Part shown: in pieces, positions 43,435 through 54,460 of the stretch
Position numbering within the stretch: position 1 is the stretch's first letter
Layout: every line of letters starts with the position of its first letter
Assembly: GCA_036365515.1 (NCBI GenBank)
Contig: CM070875.1
Coordinates: 99,644,628 to 99,708,627, forward strand
Length of the DNA: 64,000 nt
Source: Torymus aiolomorphi
Taxonomy: Eukaryota > Arthropoda > Insecta > Hymenoptera > Torymidae
Direction: 5' to 3'
Notes under the pieces: model-generated
The model's input: the letters and a program-made list of their open reading frames with translations, nothing else
The model's database searches: none
What the model was told of the DNA's origin: nothing
Position numbers and translations under genes: made by a program

Positions 43435-45720
43435 AGCTGATTATATAGGGGTAGTAACGGAAAAAAATTTCTCTCTCCGCGGCGTTTGGTATTTCCAAAC
43501 TTTTTATTGCTGGAATTATTTTCTGAAGATACAAAATACCAGCAAAAAAATTAGGAACCAATTCGACTCCCCGGAACACCCCCAAAAACCTTATTATATA
43601 GGGGTAGTAACGGAAAAAAATTTCTCTCTCCGCGGCGTTTGGTATTTCCAAACTTTTTATTGCTGGAATTATTTTATGAGCACACAACTACTCGCAAAAA
43701 AATTACGAACCAAATCCGCTCCCCGGAAAACCCCCAAACAGCTGATTATATAGGGATCGTGACGGAAAAAAAATTCTCTCTCCGCGGCGTTTGGTATTTC
43801 CAAACTTTTTATTGCTGGAATTATTTTCTGAGGATACAAAATACCAGCAAAAAAATTAGGAACCAAATCGACTCCCCGGAACACCCCCAAAAAGCTGATT
43901 ATATAGGGGTAGTAACGGAAAAAAAATTCTCTCTCCGCGGCGTTTGGTATTTCCAAACTTTTTATTGATGGAATTATTTCATGAGCACACAAACTACTCG
44001 TAAAAAAATTACGAACCAAATTCACTCCCCGGAAAATCCCCAAACAGCTGATTATATAGCGGTCGTGACGGAAAAAAATTCTCTCTCCGCGGCGTTTGGT
44101 ATTTCCAAACTTTTTATTGCTGGAATTATTTTCTGAGGATACAAAATACCCGCAAAAAAATTAGGAACCAAATCGACTCCCCAGAACATCCCCAAAAAGC
44201 TGATTGTATAGGGGTAGTAACGGAAAAAAAATTCTCTCCGCGGCGTTTGGTATTTCCAAACTTTTTATTGCTGGAATTATTTTCTGAGGATACAAAATAC
44301 CCGCAAAAAAATTAGGAACCAAATCGACTCCCCGGAACATCCCCAAAAAGCTGATTGTATAGGGGTAGTAACGGAAAAAAAATTCTCTCCGCGGCGTTTG
44401 GTATTTCCAAACTTTTTATTGCTGGAATTATTTTCTGAGGATACAAAATACGCGCAAAAAAATTAGGAACCAAATCATATCCCCGGAACACCCCCAAAAA
44501 GCTGATTATATAGGGGTATTAACAGAAAAAAAATTCTCTCTCCGCGGCGTTTGGTATTTCCAACCTTTTTATTGCTGGAATTATTTTATGAGCACACAAA
44601 CTACTCGTAAAAAAATGGCGAACCAAATCCACTCCCCGGGAAACACCCAAACAGCTGATTATTTAGGGGTCGTGACGGCAAAAAAATTCTCTCTCCGCGG
44701 CGTTTGGTATTTCCAAACTTCTCATTGCTGGAATTATTTTCTGTGGATACAAAATACCCTCAAAAAAATTACGAACCAAATCGACTCCCCGGAACACCCC
44801 CAAAAAGCTGATTATATAGGGGTAGTAACGGAAAAAAAATTCTCTCTCCGCGGCGTTTGATATTTCCAAACTTTTTATTGATGGAATTATTTTATGAGCA
44901 CACAAACTACTCGTAAAAAAATTACGAACCAAATCCACTCCCCGGAAAACCCCCAAACAGCTGATATATAGGAGTCGTGACGGAAAAAAATTCTCTCTCC
45001 GCGGCGTTTGGCATTTCCAAACTTTTTATTGCTGAAATTATTTTATGAGCATACAAACTACCCGTAAAAAAATTACGAACCAAATCAACTCCCCGGAAAA
45101 CCCCCAAACACCTGATTATATAATCAGCTATATAGGGGTCGTGACCGAAAAAAAATGTTCTCTCTGCGGCATTTGGCATTTCCATACTTTTGATTGCTGG
45201 AATTATTTTATGAGCACACAAACTACTCGTAAAAAAATTACGAACCAAATCCACTCCACGTAAAACCCACAAACAGCCTATATAAAGGGCTCGTGACGGA
45301 AAAAAAATTCCCACTCCGCGGCGTCTGGCATTTCCAACCTTTTTAAAGCTGGAATTACTTTTTGAGCATAAAAACTCCCTGTAAAAAAATTACGGACCAA
45401 ATCGACTCCTCGGAGAACCTCCGAACAGTTGATTATATAGGGGTCGTGACGGAAAGAAAATTCTCTCTCAGCGGCGTTTGGCATTTCCAAACTTTTTCGT
45501 ACTGGTATTGTTTTATGAGTATTGAAACCACCCGTTATAAAATTTAGAACCAAATCGACTCTCCGGAAAACCCCCAAACAGCTTATTACATAGGGGTCGT
45601 GACAGAGAAAAAATTCCCACTCCGCGGCGTCTGGCATTTTCAATCTTATTAAAGCCGGGTTTACTTTTTGAGCATAAAAACTCTCTGTAAAAAAATTACG
45701 AACCAAATCGACTCAAAATA
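43429..45720. repeat. ~150 bp satellite array, 15 monomers
   Basis: Each monomer contains CTCTCTCCGCGGCGTTTGG, TATTTCCAAACTTTTTATTG and ACCAAATCGACTCCCCGGAA. Two main types: A has CTGAGGATACAAAATACC and B has ATGAGCACACAAACTACTCG; the order is about ABABAAABABBB, then C, B', C (divergent, CTCCCTGTAAAAAAATTACG). The monomer length near 150 bp is a multiple of three, which keeps frames open on both strands over hundreds of bases; these are not genes. The right end is more diverged than the left. Confidence 0.95.
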
Positions 45721-46261
45721 AAAAAACGGTTAACAATCAATCATTTTTTATGTTTTTCATGTCTTCTTCCAATCGGTATATTTATTAATACGGACAGGAG
45801 CACACTTACGATCGTTGCACAATTTGTTTAGCTTTTTTGTTTGCCAAAAACTTCAATTTGAGCCCTGGTAGGTCGGTGTGCTATGAAAATTTTTTAAGGT
45901 GGCTCCTGCGGTCTAGTATACCTAAAGCTATGAACATTTTTTACAAAAATTCATTTACACATTCCAATCTGAAAACTGATATGATAGAAAGCAGAGTTCT
46001 TAACGTACCGGAAAATATTTTTGTTAGAGTATTTCAAATTTTGCAAAAGTATGTTTTGTGCATTAAAAAAAAAAATCAATATGAAATACAAATCTTTCTT
46101 GTTTTTCATTCAACTTTAATTTGCAAGTTCTCATTTTCTTCCTTGTTAAATTTCAGGGGGAGCCGCCGATATCAAAATTGAAAAATTTTCAAAACCTGCA
46201 AAGTTATATGCATTTGTTTCTAAAATTCAGTGACAAATCTGCAAACAATACAGACAAGATA
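45721..46261. other. AT-rich spacer, no gene seen
   Basis: A 114-codon plus frame at 45837-46181 has no recognisable motif. Confidence 0.5.
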
Positions 46262-46460
46262 GGTTAGCGTGCAGGCGAGCGTAGCGCGCTCTGCTTTAGA
46301 ATCTAGTTCCTATTGTAAAAGGGTGATAGTGATTATTATCAAATTGAAGCTTACAGAGCCAACTTCAGAGCGTTGTCAAAAAATTTCATTTGCGAATTCA
46401 GTAGGTAAGATAGTCTGGTGTTCAGGCGCGCATAGCGCCCTCTGCTTTAAAATCTAGTAC
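46262..46460 (+). repeat. Pair of ~40 bp direct repeats about 155 bp apart
   Basis: GCAGGCGAGCGTAGCGCGCT and CAGGCGCGCATAGCGCCCT, each followed by CTGCTTTARAATCTAGTW. Confidence 0.75.
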
Positions 46461-46462
46461 GG

Positions 46463-47019
46463 GTAAAAAGTAGGGGTGCATGAGTACTCGGCTTGGCGTG
46501 TTAGACCTGTATCGGGCTTTTTCTTCGAACTTGAATCGAGTACACTATATTTTGAACTACTTGAGTTAGGTCGAACTACTCGAACCAACTCGAACTACTC
46601 GAACCAACTCGAACTACTCGAATGAAGTCAAGCTACTCGAATTAAGTAGTTCGATCTAGATAGAACCAGCTGGCTCTCTTAGTAACTTATAAAATGATAT
46701 ATATACTTAATTAGCTGAATGTAATTTGTTTTTTGATTTATATATTACTTAGCGATAATAATTATAATTATCCTAAGATTACTTATAATTATGTATAATT
46801 TTTTATTTATAATTCTTTTATAATTTATTCACTACTATGCACTGGAAGTTCGAAGTGTCCTATCACTTCAAACCACTCGATCAAAGTTCGAACTACTCGA
46901 ACTATTTCTAACTACTCAATATATCAAGTAAAACATTTGATTTGACTTGAGTTCGTCGAGTTGAGTTTATAGAGCAAATAGTTCGGATGTTCGAGTAGTC
47001 GTGCACCCCTAGTAAAAAG
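46463..47019. mobile_element. 541 bp hAT-type MITE with perfect 8 bp duplication
   Basis: GTAAAAAG at 46463-46470 and 47012-47019. Between them (46471-47011) the ends are TAGGGGTGCATGAGTACTCG and, inverted, TAGGGGTGCACGACTACTCG. An 8 bp duplication and TAGGGGTGC ends fit the hAT superfamily. No coding capacity. Inside, 46557-46660 holds short tandem units of the CGAACTACTCGAACCAACT type. Confidence 0.93.
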
Positions 47020-48219
47020 TTACTAACATTTGTCAATACGTATTGATTAAATTTTCAGGGGAAAGGCTAGCATCCTTATCTACACCTATATCATTTCCAA
47101 AGATATTCCCTAAATATTAGTATTTGTTACTCGTAAAGAAAATTATTTTATAAACGTCAGTGTGCAACGAACATCCACAAGTTTCCTATTTAAATAATTA
47201 CTAATACCAATGTGTACCTAAAGTATAATTTTTTTTCTGTCAACTGCTTTATATATGGAGACAAGAAAAATTTACTTACTGTTTTTATTTGATAAAATCA
47301 ATATTTTTCTTCAAGATGCATTAGTTTCTTACAAACAAAAAAGTTTTTTTTATAACGGACTAATAGTATTTAATTTTAATTTTTATAAAAATGCAGCGTC
47401 GCTGAGATAATATTTTTGTTAATAATAGGCATATCGTATCCAATCACATTTACCGAAAATTTGACAAGAGTTGATAGCCTAAAGAAGTTGGTACAGCGAT
47501 TTTTACCATATTCTGTCAGTTTTTTTTATTAATGTTTATAAGTATAAAATTGTCTTCAGAGTAAACGGAGGAAATATCTAAATTTAGGCCTCTTCTGATG
47601 CCCCATGAGCTTATCCTTGCATAACAGTGAGTTCTATGTAGTGGAACATGTTACTGGAAGTGGATTATATAAATATTTACTTGACTTATAGTTAGCTAAA
47701 TATGTGAGAACCATAGACTCCCTCTCGAAAAAAATTAAAATGTTAAAGGCACATCTGCAGGACAAAGTTTTCTTGTTCCTTAAGCCTTTCTGAATGTCAA
47801 CAAAATTATTTACTTTTAAATCTAAAATTAAGAATAATTTCGTCTTTTTTCTAAACGACGACACCTTATAAATACTGGCATCTACCTATTTGATCTTTGC
47901 AAGAATAATTATCTACACTGAAATTATTACTTTAAAAGTTACAGTTTTCTAAGTGATAAACGTTATTACAATTATAACTTCCTATAATAATTTGCTACTA
48001 TCGATAATTCAATAAATATCTGAAAATATTAAATATCAATTTTTTTCCAATCATCACATCAGCTTAAGGGGGTGTCAAACCTATTGTTGCGATTTGACCG
48101 ACCCATAGTTCGGTAAGTTAGAAAATATATAATATATGATGTATAATGGCAAGCGCCATCTTACGAACATCATGATCGATTCGCACGTAGATGGCGCCAG
48201 ATGCCAAGTAGTACAAACC
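47020..48219. other. AT-rich stretch, no gene seen
   Basis: No coding or transposon signature recognised. Confidence 0.5.
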
Positions 48220-48970
48220 AGATCCGCCTATACGCATTTTCGATAATTTTGCGTATTTCGCTTATACGCATTTTTACATTATAAAAAAAATCATGCCTAT
48301 TTCACGTATACTTATTTTTATGTATAAATGGCGCGAGATGCCAAATAGTATAAAAAGATTCAATAATTATCCGAAGAATTCTTGTTGCTGTAAACTGGAA
48401 GTGTGTATTTCGCCTATACACATTTTCGATAATTCTGCGTATTTCGCCTATACGCATTTTTACATTATAAAAAATTGTGCATATTTTGCCTATACGCATT
48501 TTTATATATAGATGATACCAGATGCCAAATAGTTTTAAGAAAGATCTAGTAATTATCTGAAGATGGCTTTTTGCTGCAAACTAGAAGTGTGTATTTCGCC
48601 TATACACATTTTCGATTTTGTGTGTATTTCACCTATACGCATTTTCGATAATTCTGCGTATTTCGCTTATACGCATTTTTATATTATAAAAAATCATGCG
48701 CGTTTCGCCTATAAGCATTTTTTATTACAAAGGAATTGGCGTATTTCACCTATACGCATTATTATTCTAAAAGAATTTGCGTATTTCTCCTATATGCATT
48801 TTTTTATTACAAATGAGTTTGCGTATTTCGCCTATATGTATTTTTTATTATACGGGAAGTTGCATATTTCGTCTATATGCATTTTTTATTATAAAAGGAA
48901 TTAGCGTATTTCGCGTATACCCATTACTATTATAAAAGAATTTGCGTATTTCGCCTATACGCATCTTTTA
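48220..48970 (+). repeat. Minisatellite built on CGTATTTCGCCTATACGCAT
   Basis: The motif recurs about 17-18 times at 30-60 bp spacing with linkers such as TTTTTACATTATAAAA or TTTTCGATAATTCTG. A larger unit of about 215 bp, containing GATGCCAAATAGT and GCTGYAAACTRGAAGTGTG, is duplicated at about 48335 and 48520. Confidence 0.92.
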
Positions 48971-49934
48971 TTTGAACTGTTACTCGCTATTATTTCAACT
49001 CAATGAAGTTAGTGAACTCGTACCGAAATCCATTCCTCTTTAGGTCACCATGATCAACGTTTAGTTAGCCCCCGAAGTTCTCCCATTACTGAAGGAAGAT
49101 TTTTTCGTCCAGAAGTCTATTAATTCTAATCTCTTGCTGGTGAAAAGTTTCTTTACTGCTTCAACCGTCTCGTTCAGCATCCTCATTTCGTACGCCCTGA
49201 TAAATTCAAACCATTGACGGGAGGAATAGAAATATTGTGCCTACAGTTGTATAACGTTATCAAAATTTCATCGCATGATGTTCGGGATTGTAACGACAGG
49301 GCAGACCTAGTGCCCGCCATCATGCATTCAGTGTTGAGTCACTCTCTGTTGACGGTTCAACGATCTGCATACTTACATACGTTCCTTACTGGAACAAGAA
49401 GTATTACCATCTTCTTTTTAATGAACAGCAAAACGACATATATTTGATCAGCTACAGCAAATAAAGCCTTTGATTCACCTTTCAGCAAAGAAAAGAGCAG
49501 CGGCGTGAAGTTATGAAGTGGAGATGTGATCGCTTTACTCTTGGCAATAACAAAGTTTTCATAAACAGCAACATTTTCAAATTAGCATTTTCAACATTAA
49601 ATAGTTCGTATTAGGTTTCATTTTTAGGTACTAAATAGTACATTGTGCACCAAGGACGCAAAATCGCTGTCTGCGCTCGGCCCCAAAGCTCTTACAGGCC
49701 AAGAATGATACATTTTTCGTTCGTTGTAGCATATACTATTTTTTGTGCGAAAGCCGCAAAATGACTTTTCGCAACCGATATAGAGGCCGTGAAATACTAT
49801 CCGGTCGTCGCGGGCTACGTAAAGTTCATATAGCAACAATAAAATCCTTTATTGAAGGCACCCACCTAACGCACCTAACAGTGACGACGAGAACAATCAA
49901 ACACCTCACGCATGTGATAGTGCAACTGCGCTAA
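48971..49934. other. Unassigned stretch upstream of a gag relic
   Basis: Mixed composition; might include a 5' LTR or leader of the following element, but no TG...CA pair or primer site was established. Confidence 0.4.
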
Positions 49935-51000
49935 ATGAGCGACGAGGTGAAGGTATCAGATGACGAAAGTGACGTAAGAGTGAGTTGGGTATATAGACTT
50001 AACAAAGATCAAGTGACTGAACAGTTGACCGCTAGAAGCGTCGTAATAGATACGACTTCGAAGTCAGACGTGTTACGTAAAGCTCTCGTTAAAAGCATCC
50101 GTGAATACGCAGAGAAGCCAACAAAGAGTGAGACAGAAGTGACAAGCACTTCAAGCACCCAGATTCAACAAAGTTAGAATTCGGATTAGGAAAAGATGAT
50201 TGGGAAATCTTTATAGATCGCCTCGAAATCCTGTTTAAGGCTAAAGACGTAAAAGATGATAAAAGGCAGTATTGATGCTAACGAGGTTCGACGAAGACGC
50301 ATTCAAGCTCGTAAAAAATTTGTGCGCCCCGGACAAACCAGCATATAAACCGTGCACTGATTTCATAAAGCTAATGACGTAACACTTAGCACCAAAAACA
50401 TCGAAAATAATGGAACGTTGGACATTTAACCAAGCCCGCTAAGGACATCAAGAAAGCGTCATTAAATTTGCAGCAAGAAACTTTCGCTACACTGCAATTT
50501 CCAAGACCTCTCCACCTCATGCAGAGATCAGTTCGTATGTGGCATGCGGGAAAAAGATACTCGAATAGCATTATTTCAAATAGAGAAGTTAACACTCGAG
50601 AAAGCACTGCAAGCAGCACAAGCGCGAGAAAGTGTAGTGAAAAATGCTGTGACGTCAAGCAAAGCACTACAGCATAAATCAAACGCCGTAGTCTTCAAAA
50701 TCAACTCGACTAAAGACAATAATAAATCGTCGGAAGGTTGCGCAGCCAAACAAGCAGGGCAAAAGCTACAGATGTTATGGCATATAGCATCTGAGTGTAG
50801 ATTCAAATACGCGAAATGCCACGCCTGCGGGAAGCAAGGCCACATCGAAGTAGCTTGTCGAAACAAGGCAAAATCAACAAGCTCAAGTACAGCGGAATTG
50901 TCGCACAGCAGCATGTACTACAACGATTTTTACATATTATGCAAAAGAAAGGGACATGTTGTAAGTTAAGATCCTGTATTACCTATAGTGACGCCATTTA
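49935..51000 (+). pseudogene. Ty3/gypsy-type gag fragment
   Basis: Capsid/nucleocapsid relic of an LTR retrotransposon. ATG 49935 opens an 80-residue frame with an acidic start and a SAP-like stretch (WVYRLNKDQVTEQLTARSV, LRKALVKSIREYAE). After a stop at 50175, shifted frames give FGLGKDDWEIFIDRLEILFK and TRFDEDAFKLVKNLCAPDKP, the capsid-like part. Further on, ALQAAQARESVVKNA and VFKINSTKDNN lead to nucleocapsid zinc knuckles WHIASECRFKYAKC and CHACGKQGHIEVACRNK (about 50780-50870). The frame ends at 50967. At least three shifts or stops. No protease or RT recognised downstream, so it is a gag-only remnant. Confidence 0.8.
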
Positions 51001-51001
51001 G

Positions 51002-51172
51002 CTTTCTTACAGCAAACTACTTACTGCAAAATATTCTGAAGAAGTTGAAAAGTCGATGATATCCTTGGAAAATGCACAACAACCCCATCTGGTCCCAACA
51101 ATCAAAATGGTGACAGTAACAGCTGAAGATATTGTGAAGTCGTCTACAGGAGCTCTTCACCCTAAGCAGTAA
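51002..51172 (+). other. Open 56-codon stretch without start, unidentified
   Basis: Reads YSKLLTAKYSEEVEKSMISL, ENAQQPHLVPTIKMVTVTAE and DIVKSSTGALHPKQ before TAA. The composition looks like coding sequence, but no family is recognised. It could be part of the gag-pol relic, a captured exon, or chance. Confidence 0.3.
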
Positions 51173-51600
51173 TATATAATTAATACAGGCAGAAATTAGC
51201 AATGAAAAGAGCACAGAGAAGTCATGCTCGTGTTAAAGCCGGAAAGGGAGTAGGTTAGGTTTCAAGAAATCTTAATTCGTTTACTTGAGTAGCTATATCT
51301 CACAGGTAAGTACACAAATAAAGATTTCTTGCCTCTAAAGCCATGCTATTTTTGCTATAAAAAAGAAGTACAAGTTACGATTATATAAAGCAGAAAAGCA
51401 GAAAGCTGAAGACATGAAAAGGAAGAAGATCATTTATCGAAAATTAAGATTGAAGTTAGAAGAGACTTACCTCGATCAAAAAGAAAACTACGAAGCAGGA
51501 GCGTTTTAGATTTCGATTCCAATGGCACTTTTTTTATATGTAAAATAATGCAGCTAACCTCAACGCGTACGAGGTTGTAGGAAACAGGTGCGGACTAAAA
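51173..51600. other. Spacer without recognised gene
   Basis: AT-rich, no motif recognised. Confidence 0.5.
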
Positions 51601-51614
51601 CAGCTAAGGCAGTC
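51601..51614. repeat. 14 bp target duplication, left
   Basis: CAGCTAAGGCAGTC; matches CAGCTGAGGCAGTC at 53216-53229 with one change. Confidence 0.75.
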
Positions 51615-51675
51615 TTCTTCTTCTTCTTCTTCAATAGGGGTTGGCACCAATGAAATGTACGGCCATCAACAAATT

Positions 51676-51951
51676 TCAGGTTGGGCTAGAACGTATGGCG
51701 GAAAATTTGAGTCCGGCGAAGTTCAATCTGCAGACGAATCTGAAACATAGAAGGGCCCCGGCGACTCCCCGACGAATGATGGTAAAGCCGCTTAGTGCGG
51801 CATAGTTGGTGGGACGAAACCATGTTTCGCAGAGCAGAAGGACATCATAGTTTTGGGAGAATGGGTGGAGATGGCCTTTCCGTTGAGAGAAAGAACGACA
51901 ATTCCACTGGAGGATGCGGAGGCATTTAGTTTTAGAAGGCGTTTGATCCAT
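51676..51951 (-). pseudogene. Non-LTR ORF2 N-terminus (endonuclease), truncated
   Basis: ATG 51951 starts MDQTPSKTKCLRILQWNCRS, then FSQNYDVLLLCETWFRP and YAALSGFTIIRRG, the first strands of an apurinic-type endonuclease used for target-primed reverse transcription (Asn in QWNCRS and Glu in LLCETWF are the first active-site residues). After about 60 residues the protein sense is lost and the frame runs into 3' UTR-like sequence. RT and C-terminal domains are absent. It lies just downstream of the ORF1 relic, as in Jockey/CR1-type elements. Confidence 0.82.
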
Positions 51952-52186
51952 GGTTAGGGGAATAAAGAGAGAGAGATGTTTGAGAGAAGCGAGAATGAGG
52001 GAAGTATCATCGAAAAGGCCGTTCGGTTGGAGAAGTGGGAGGATAGATTGCAGAATTAGGTTGAGGAGAAAACTAATAATGGGAGAGTGGGAGGAAGGTA
52101 TTGGGGGAGAGGGTCTGGAGCAAAAAGAGGTTTGTCAGAGAGGTAAAGAGGGAGTGGAGGAGGAACTTTGACAGTGTTAGGTGAAA

Positions 52187-52844
52187 TTAATGGGTACGAG
52201 TATTTAGTAGGAGAAGACTTTGGCCTTCGAAGGTGAGGAGCACAGTTTTAGAGAGAGCGAGGGAGATGAAGCTGTCCTCATTGACAATTCTCCGATTGAG
52301 TCTCTCTGATTTGAGGATGCTGTGAGAAAAGGATAGTTCGAACAAGATTTCATCAGGAGAGAGCTCTAAAGGAACATCCCTAATGATGGCTTGCCTATTG
52401 AGCCTGTGAGTGGGAATGGAGGCTCTAAGATTGTGTTGCGCCAAGACAGGACTGCACACGATGTTGTTGGCGGTTATCTTACGAGAGCCAGAAGAGCTAA
52501 TTGAAACAATATTACCTTTGAATTTAGAAGCAATGATTCTGCCAACGGTTGTAGGATGCAGGTTTCCTAAGAGCCTTAGGTGCTAGAGGTTCAACAAAGA
52601 CGATGTAAGGCCCTACGTTAGCTTCAGAGTATAAGAGAGGTGTTTTCACAGGGCCCGAGGATGGAGAAGAGATCCCAAAATTCAGCGTGCTTGACTTCAG
52701 AGCATTTCCAGCGGTGAGGTTATCTGATTCCTGAAGAAGGAGCTTCTTTTTACGGTGCTCCTTATTGCTGGGAGATAGTTTTACCCTGTTATCACCCGGT
52801 GAGAGGTCGCGTTGTCTCTTGATGGATTCAAAGGAGAATTCCAT
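52187..52844 (-). pseudogene. Non-LTR ORF1 (gag-like) relic
   Basis: ATG 52844 opens MEFSFESIKRQRDLSPGDNR, a Lys/Ser-rich region and VGPYIVFVEPLAPKALRKP, which runs out near 52524. A second frame (52459-52187) holds the continuation NLRASIPTHRLNRQAIIRDV, PLELSPDEILFELSFSHSIL and ALSKTVLLTFEGQSL, typical of the RNA-binding ORF1 of insect non-LTR elements. A frameshift near 52540 separates the two. No zinc knuckle is visible. Role by position and style: ORF1 protein packaging element RNA. Moderately sure. Confidence 0.65.
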
Positions 52845-53215
52845 GTGATCTGAGGAATTAGCAGAATTAATCAGATTTGAGGTTGGGATAGTAGGGGACT
52901 GAAGAGAGTCAGGGAAAGTCTCATTATAGAGAATTTAAAGTTTCAGACATATTGAGAGATAAAGATTAGCGTGCTGATTAAAGTTAGGAAGGAGAGCGGG
53001 CCGCCTCCGAGAGGTTAGGCGTGACCGACAAGATAGAGCCAGCTAAGACAAGAGGAAAAAGTGCAAAGAGAAAAGTGTAAAAAGAGAAGAAAAAGAAAAG
53101 AGGAAGAGTTAAAGAGTAGCGTAGTTAATAAAAAACACTTTAATTGACACTAAATGCACCGAGAATGGGAGAGCACAATTCGCATGATCTGCACGTAACC
53201 TGCACACGTTTCAAC

Positions 53216-53229
53216 CAGCTGAGGCAGTC
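53216..53229. repeat. 14 bp target duplication, right
   Basis: CAGCTGAGGCAGTC; see 51601-51614. Confidence 0.75.
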
Positions 53230-53544
53230 ATCACAGTGCCAGCGTGATGTCACGAAACACTGCGCACGCGCAGAATCCGGTACAGGCGGAATATCGCATT
53301 GCGCATGCGTAGCATCTGAAATGACAGGATAATGGCCGGATAAATAAACGCAGATTTCATTTTAAATTTAATATGATTTTGATTTTTTCAAACCTAATAT
53401 GGTACTTACATGTAATACCAGAAACTGTTTCAGACCTTTCCTCAAACAATATAATTCTTCAAAAAATTTAACATCAAAGAAGGCAATTTATATGATTAAG
53501 ATAAAAAAATGAATTAACAATTTGTATTTAACTGCAAAGTATAA
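53230..53544. other. Spacer without recognised gene
   Basis: Nothing recognised. Confidence 0.5.
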
Positions 53545-53750
53545 AGAATAGTTTGAATTCCTCAGTTGTCATTGTGTTTTTCATACTTTCATGTGAGATG
53601 ATTGGCTTCAGAAGAACTTTTTATTTGTGTACTTGAATTGCCGGATTTTATATGCAAATATATGAATACAAATGCCATCTGAAGCCAACCATCACACATA
53701 AAAGTATGAAAAACACAATGACAAACTGAGGATTTCAAACTATTATAAAA
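53545..53750. repeat. Hairpin-forming inverted repeat, copy 1
   Basis: Arms about 53547-53617 and 53680-53747: CATTGTGTTTTTCATACTTT is mirrored by AAAGTATGAAAAACACAATG; GGCTTCAGA/TCTGAAGCC flank the loop. Confidence 0.85.
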
Positions 53751-53799
53751 ATCAGGTTTTGAAATACATTGACTTTTAGCAAAAACTAATTTACAGTAA

Positions 53800-53965
53800 A
53801 AGTAAGCGTGTTTTATGAACATTCATGTGATATTGTTGGCTTCACAAGAAAGAAAATGGCATTTATGTACTTGCATATTAGATATAGCTACTCAAATACA
53901 TGAATAAAGATATATTGCCTCTAAAGCCAACTATCCACAAGAAAGTTCGAAAAACACACTGACTT
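53800..53965. repeat. Hairpin-forming inverted repeat, copy 2 (diverged)
   Basis: GTGTTTTATGAACATTCATG, GGCTTCACAAG and the mirrored AAGCCAACTATCCAC / CGAAAAACACACTGAC repeat the layout of copy 1 about 250 bp downstream. Confidence 0.7.
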
Positions 53966-54248
53966 TATTGTAAATTAGTTTTTCCTGAAGGCCAATGGAA
54001 TATAATATCTAACAATGTATATAAGCGCAGCGCGGCGCTACGCTGTCGGATGGATTACTTGTGGAGCACAAGGGGATATCGTAGCCAGAAAGCAGATAAG
54101 GTAGACACCTGCCATACCGCATACTAATATTACGCTATAATTAAGTAATTAAGAATATACCATATAAAATATTTGTGATTCCGTGTTCATGTTATCACAA
54201 CGAACAATTATCAGCCTAAAGAAGAATAATTGATGGTATATTTTTTGC

Positions 54249-54460
54249 AAACAATGGGAAATACGGCGTGAGGTGGAGTGAAGCCGAAGCCGACCGGCTG
54301 GATTTCATCTACCTGGATATTTGTAAAAAGAAGCACTGCACGCTACGAAAATTTGTTATCCCAAGTCACTTACACGATTTAGAATATGGTATACACCACG
54401 CACGGACTTTTTAAGTAAATTTTATCGATAAACAATGGGAAATACGACGTGAAGTGGACA
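54249..54460 (+). repeat. Direct repeat of a ~30 bp phrase, 181 bp apart
   Basis: AAACAATGGGAAATACGGCG at 54249 and AAACAATGGGAAATACGACG at 54430, each followed by TGARGTGGA. The spacing is close to the adjacent satellite period. Confidence 0.7.

Larger units (their letters stand above)
51615..53215 (-). mobile_element. Internally deleted non-LTR retrotransposon
   Basis: Minus orientation, 5' end near 53215 and 3' end with a (GAA)n tail at 51615-51632. Contains an ORF1 relic (52844-52187), the first part of ORF2 endonuclease (51951-51676) and a 3' UTR. The rest of ORF2 is missing although both ends and the duplication are present, so it is an internal deletion or a non-autonomous derivative. 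Confidence 0.82.

Noticed and set aside
43220..45706. Several 60-155 codon frames on both strands
   Set aside because: They follow the 150 bp satellite; monomer length divisible by three keeps frames open. No protein family signature.
47634..47864. 76-codon minus-strand frame
   Set aside because: No motif and typical of chance frames in AT-rich sequence.
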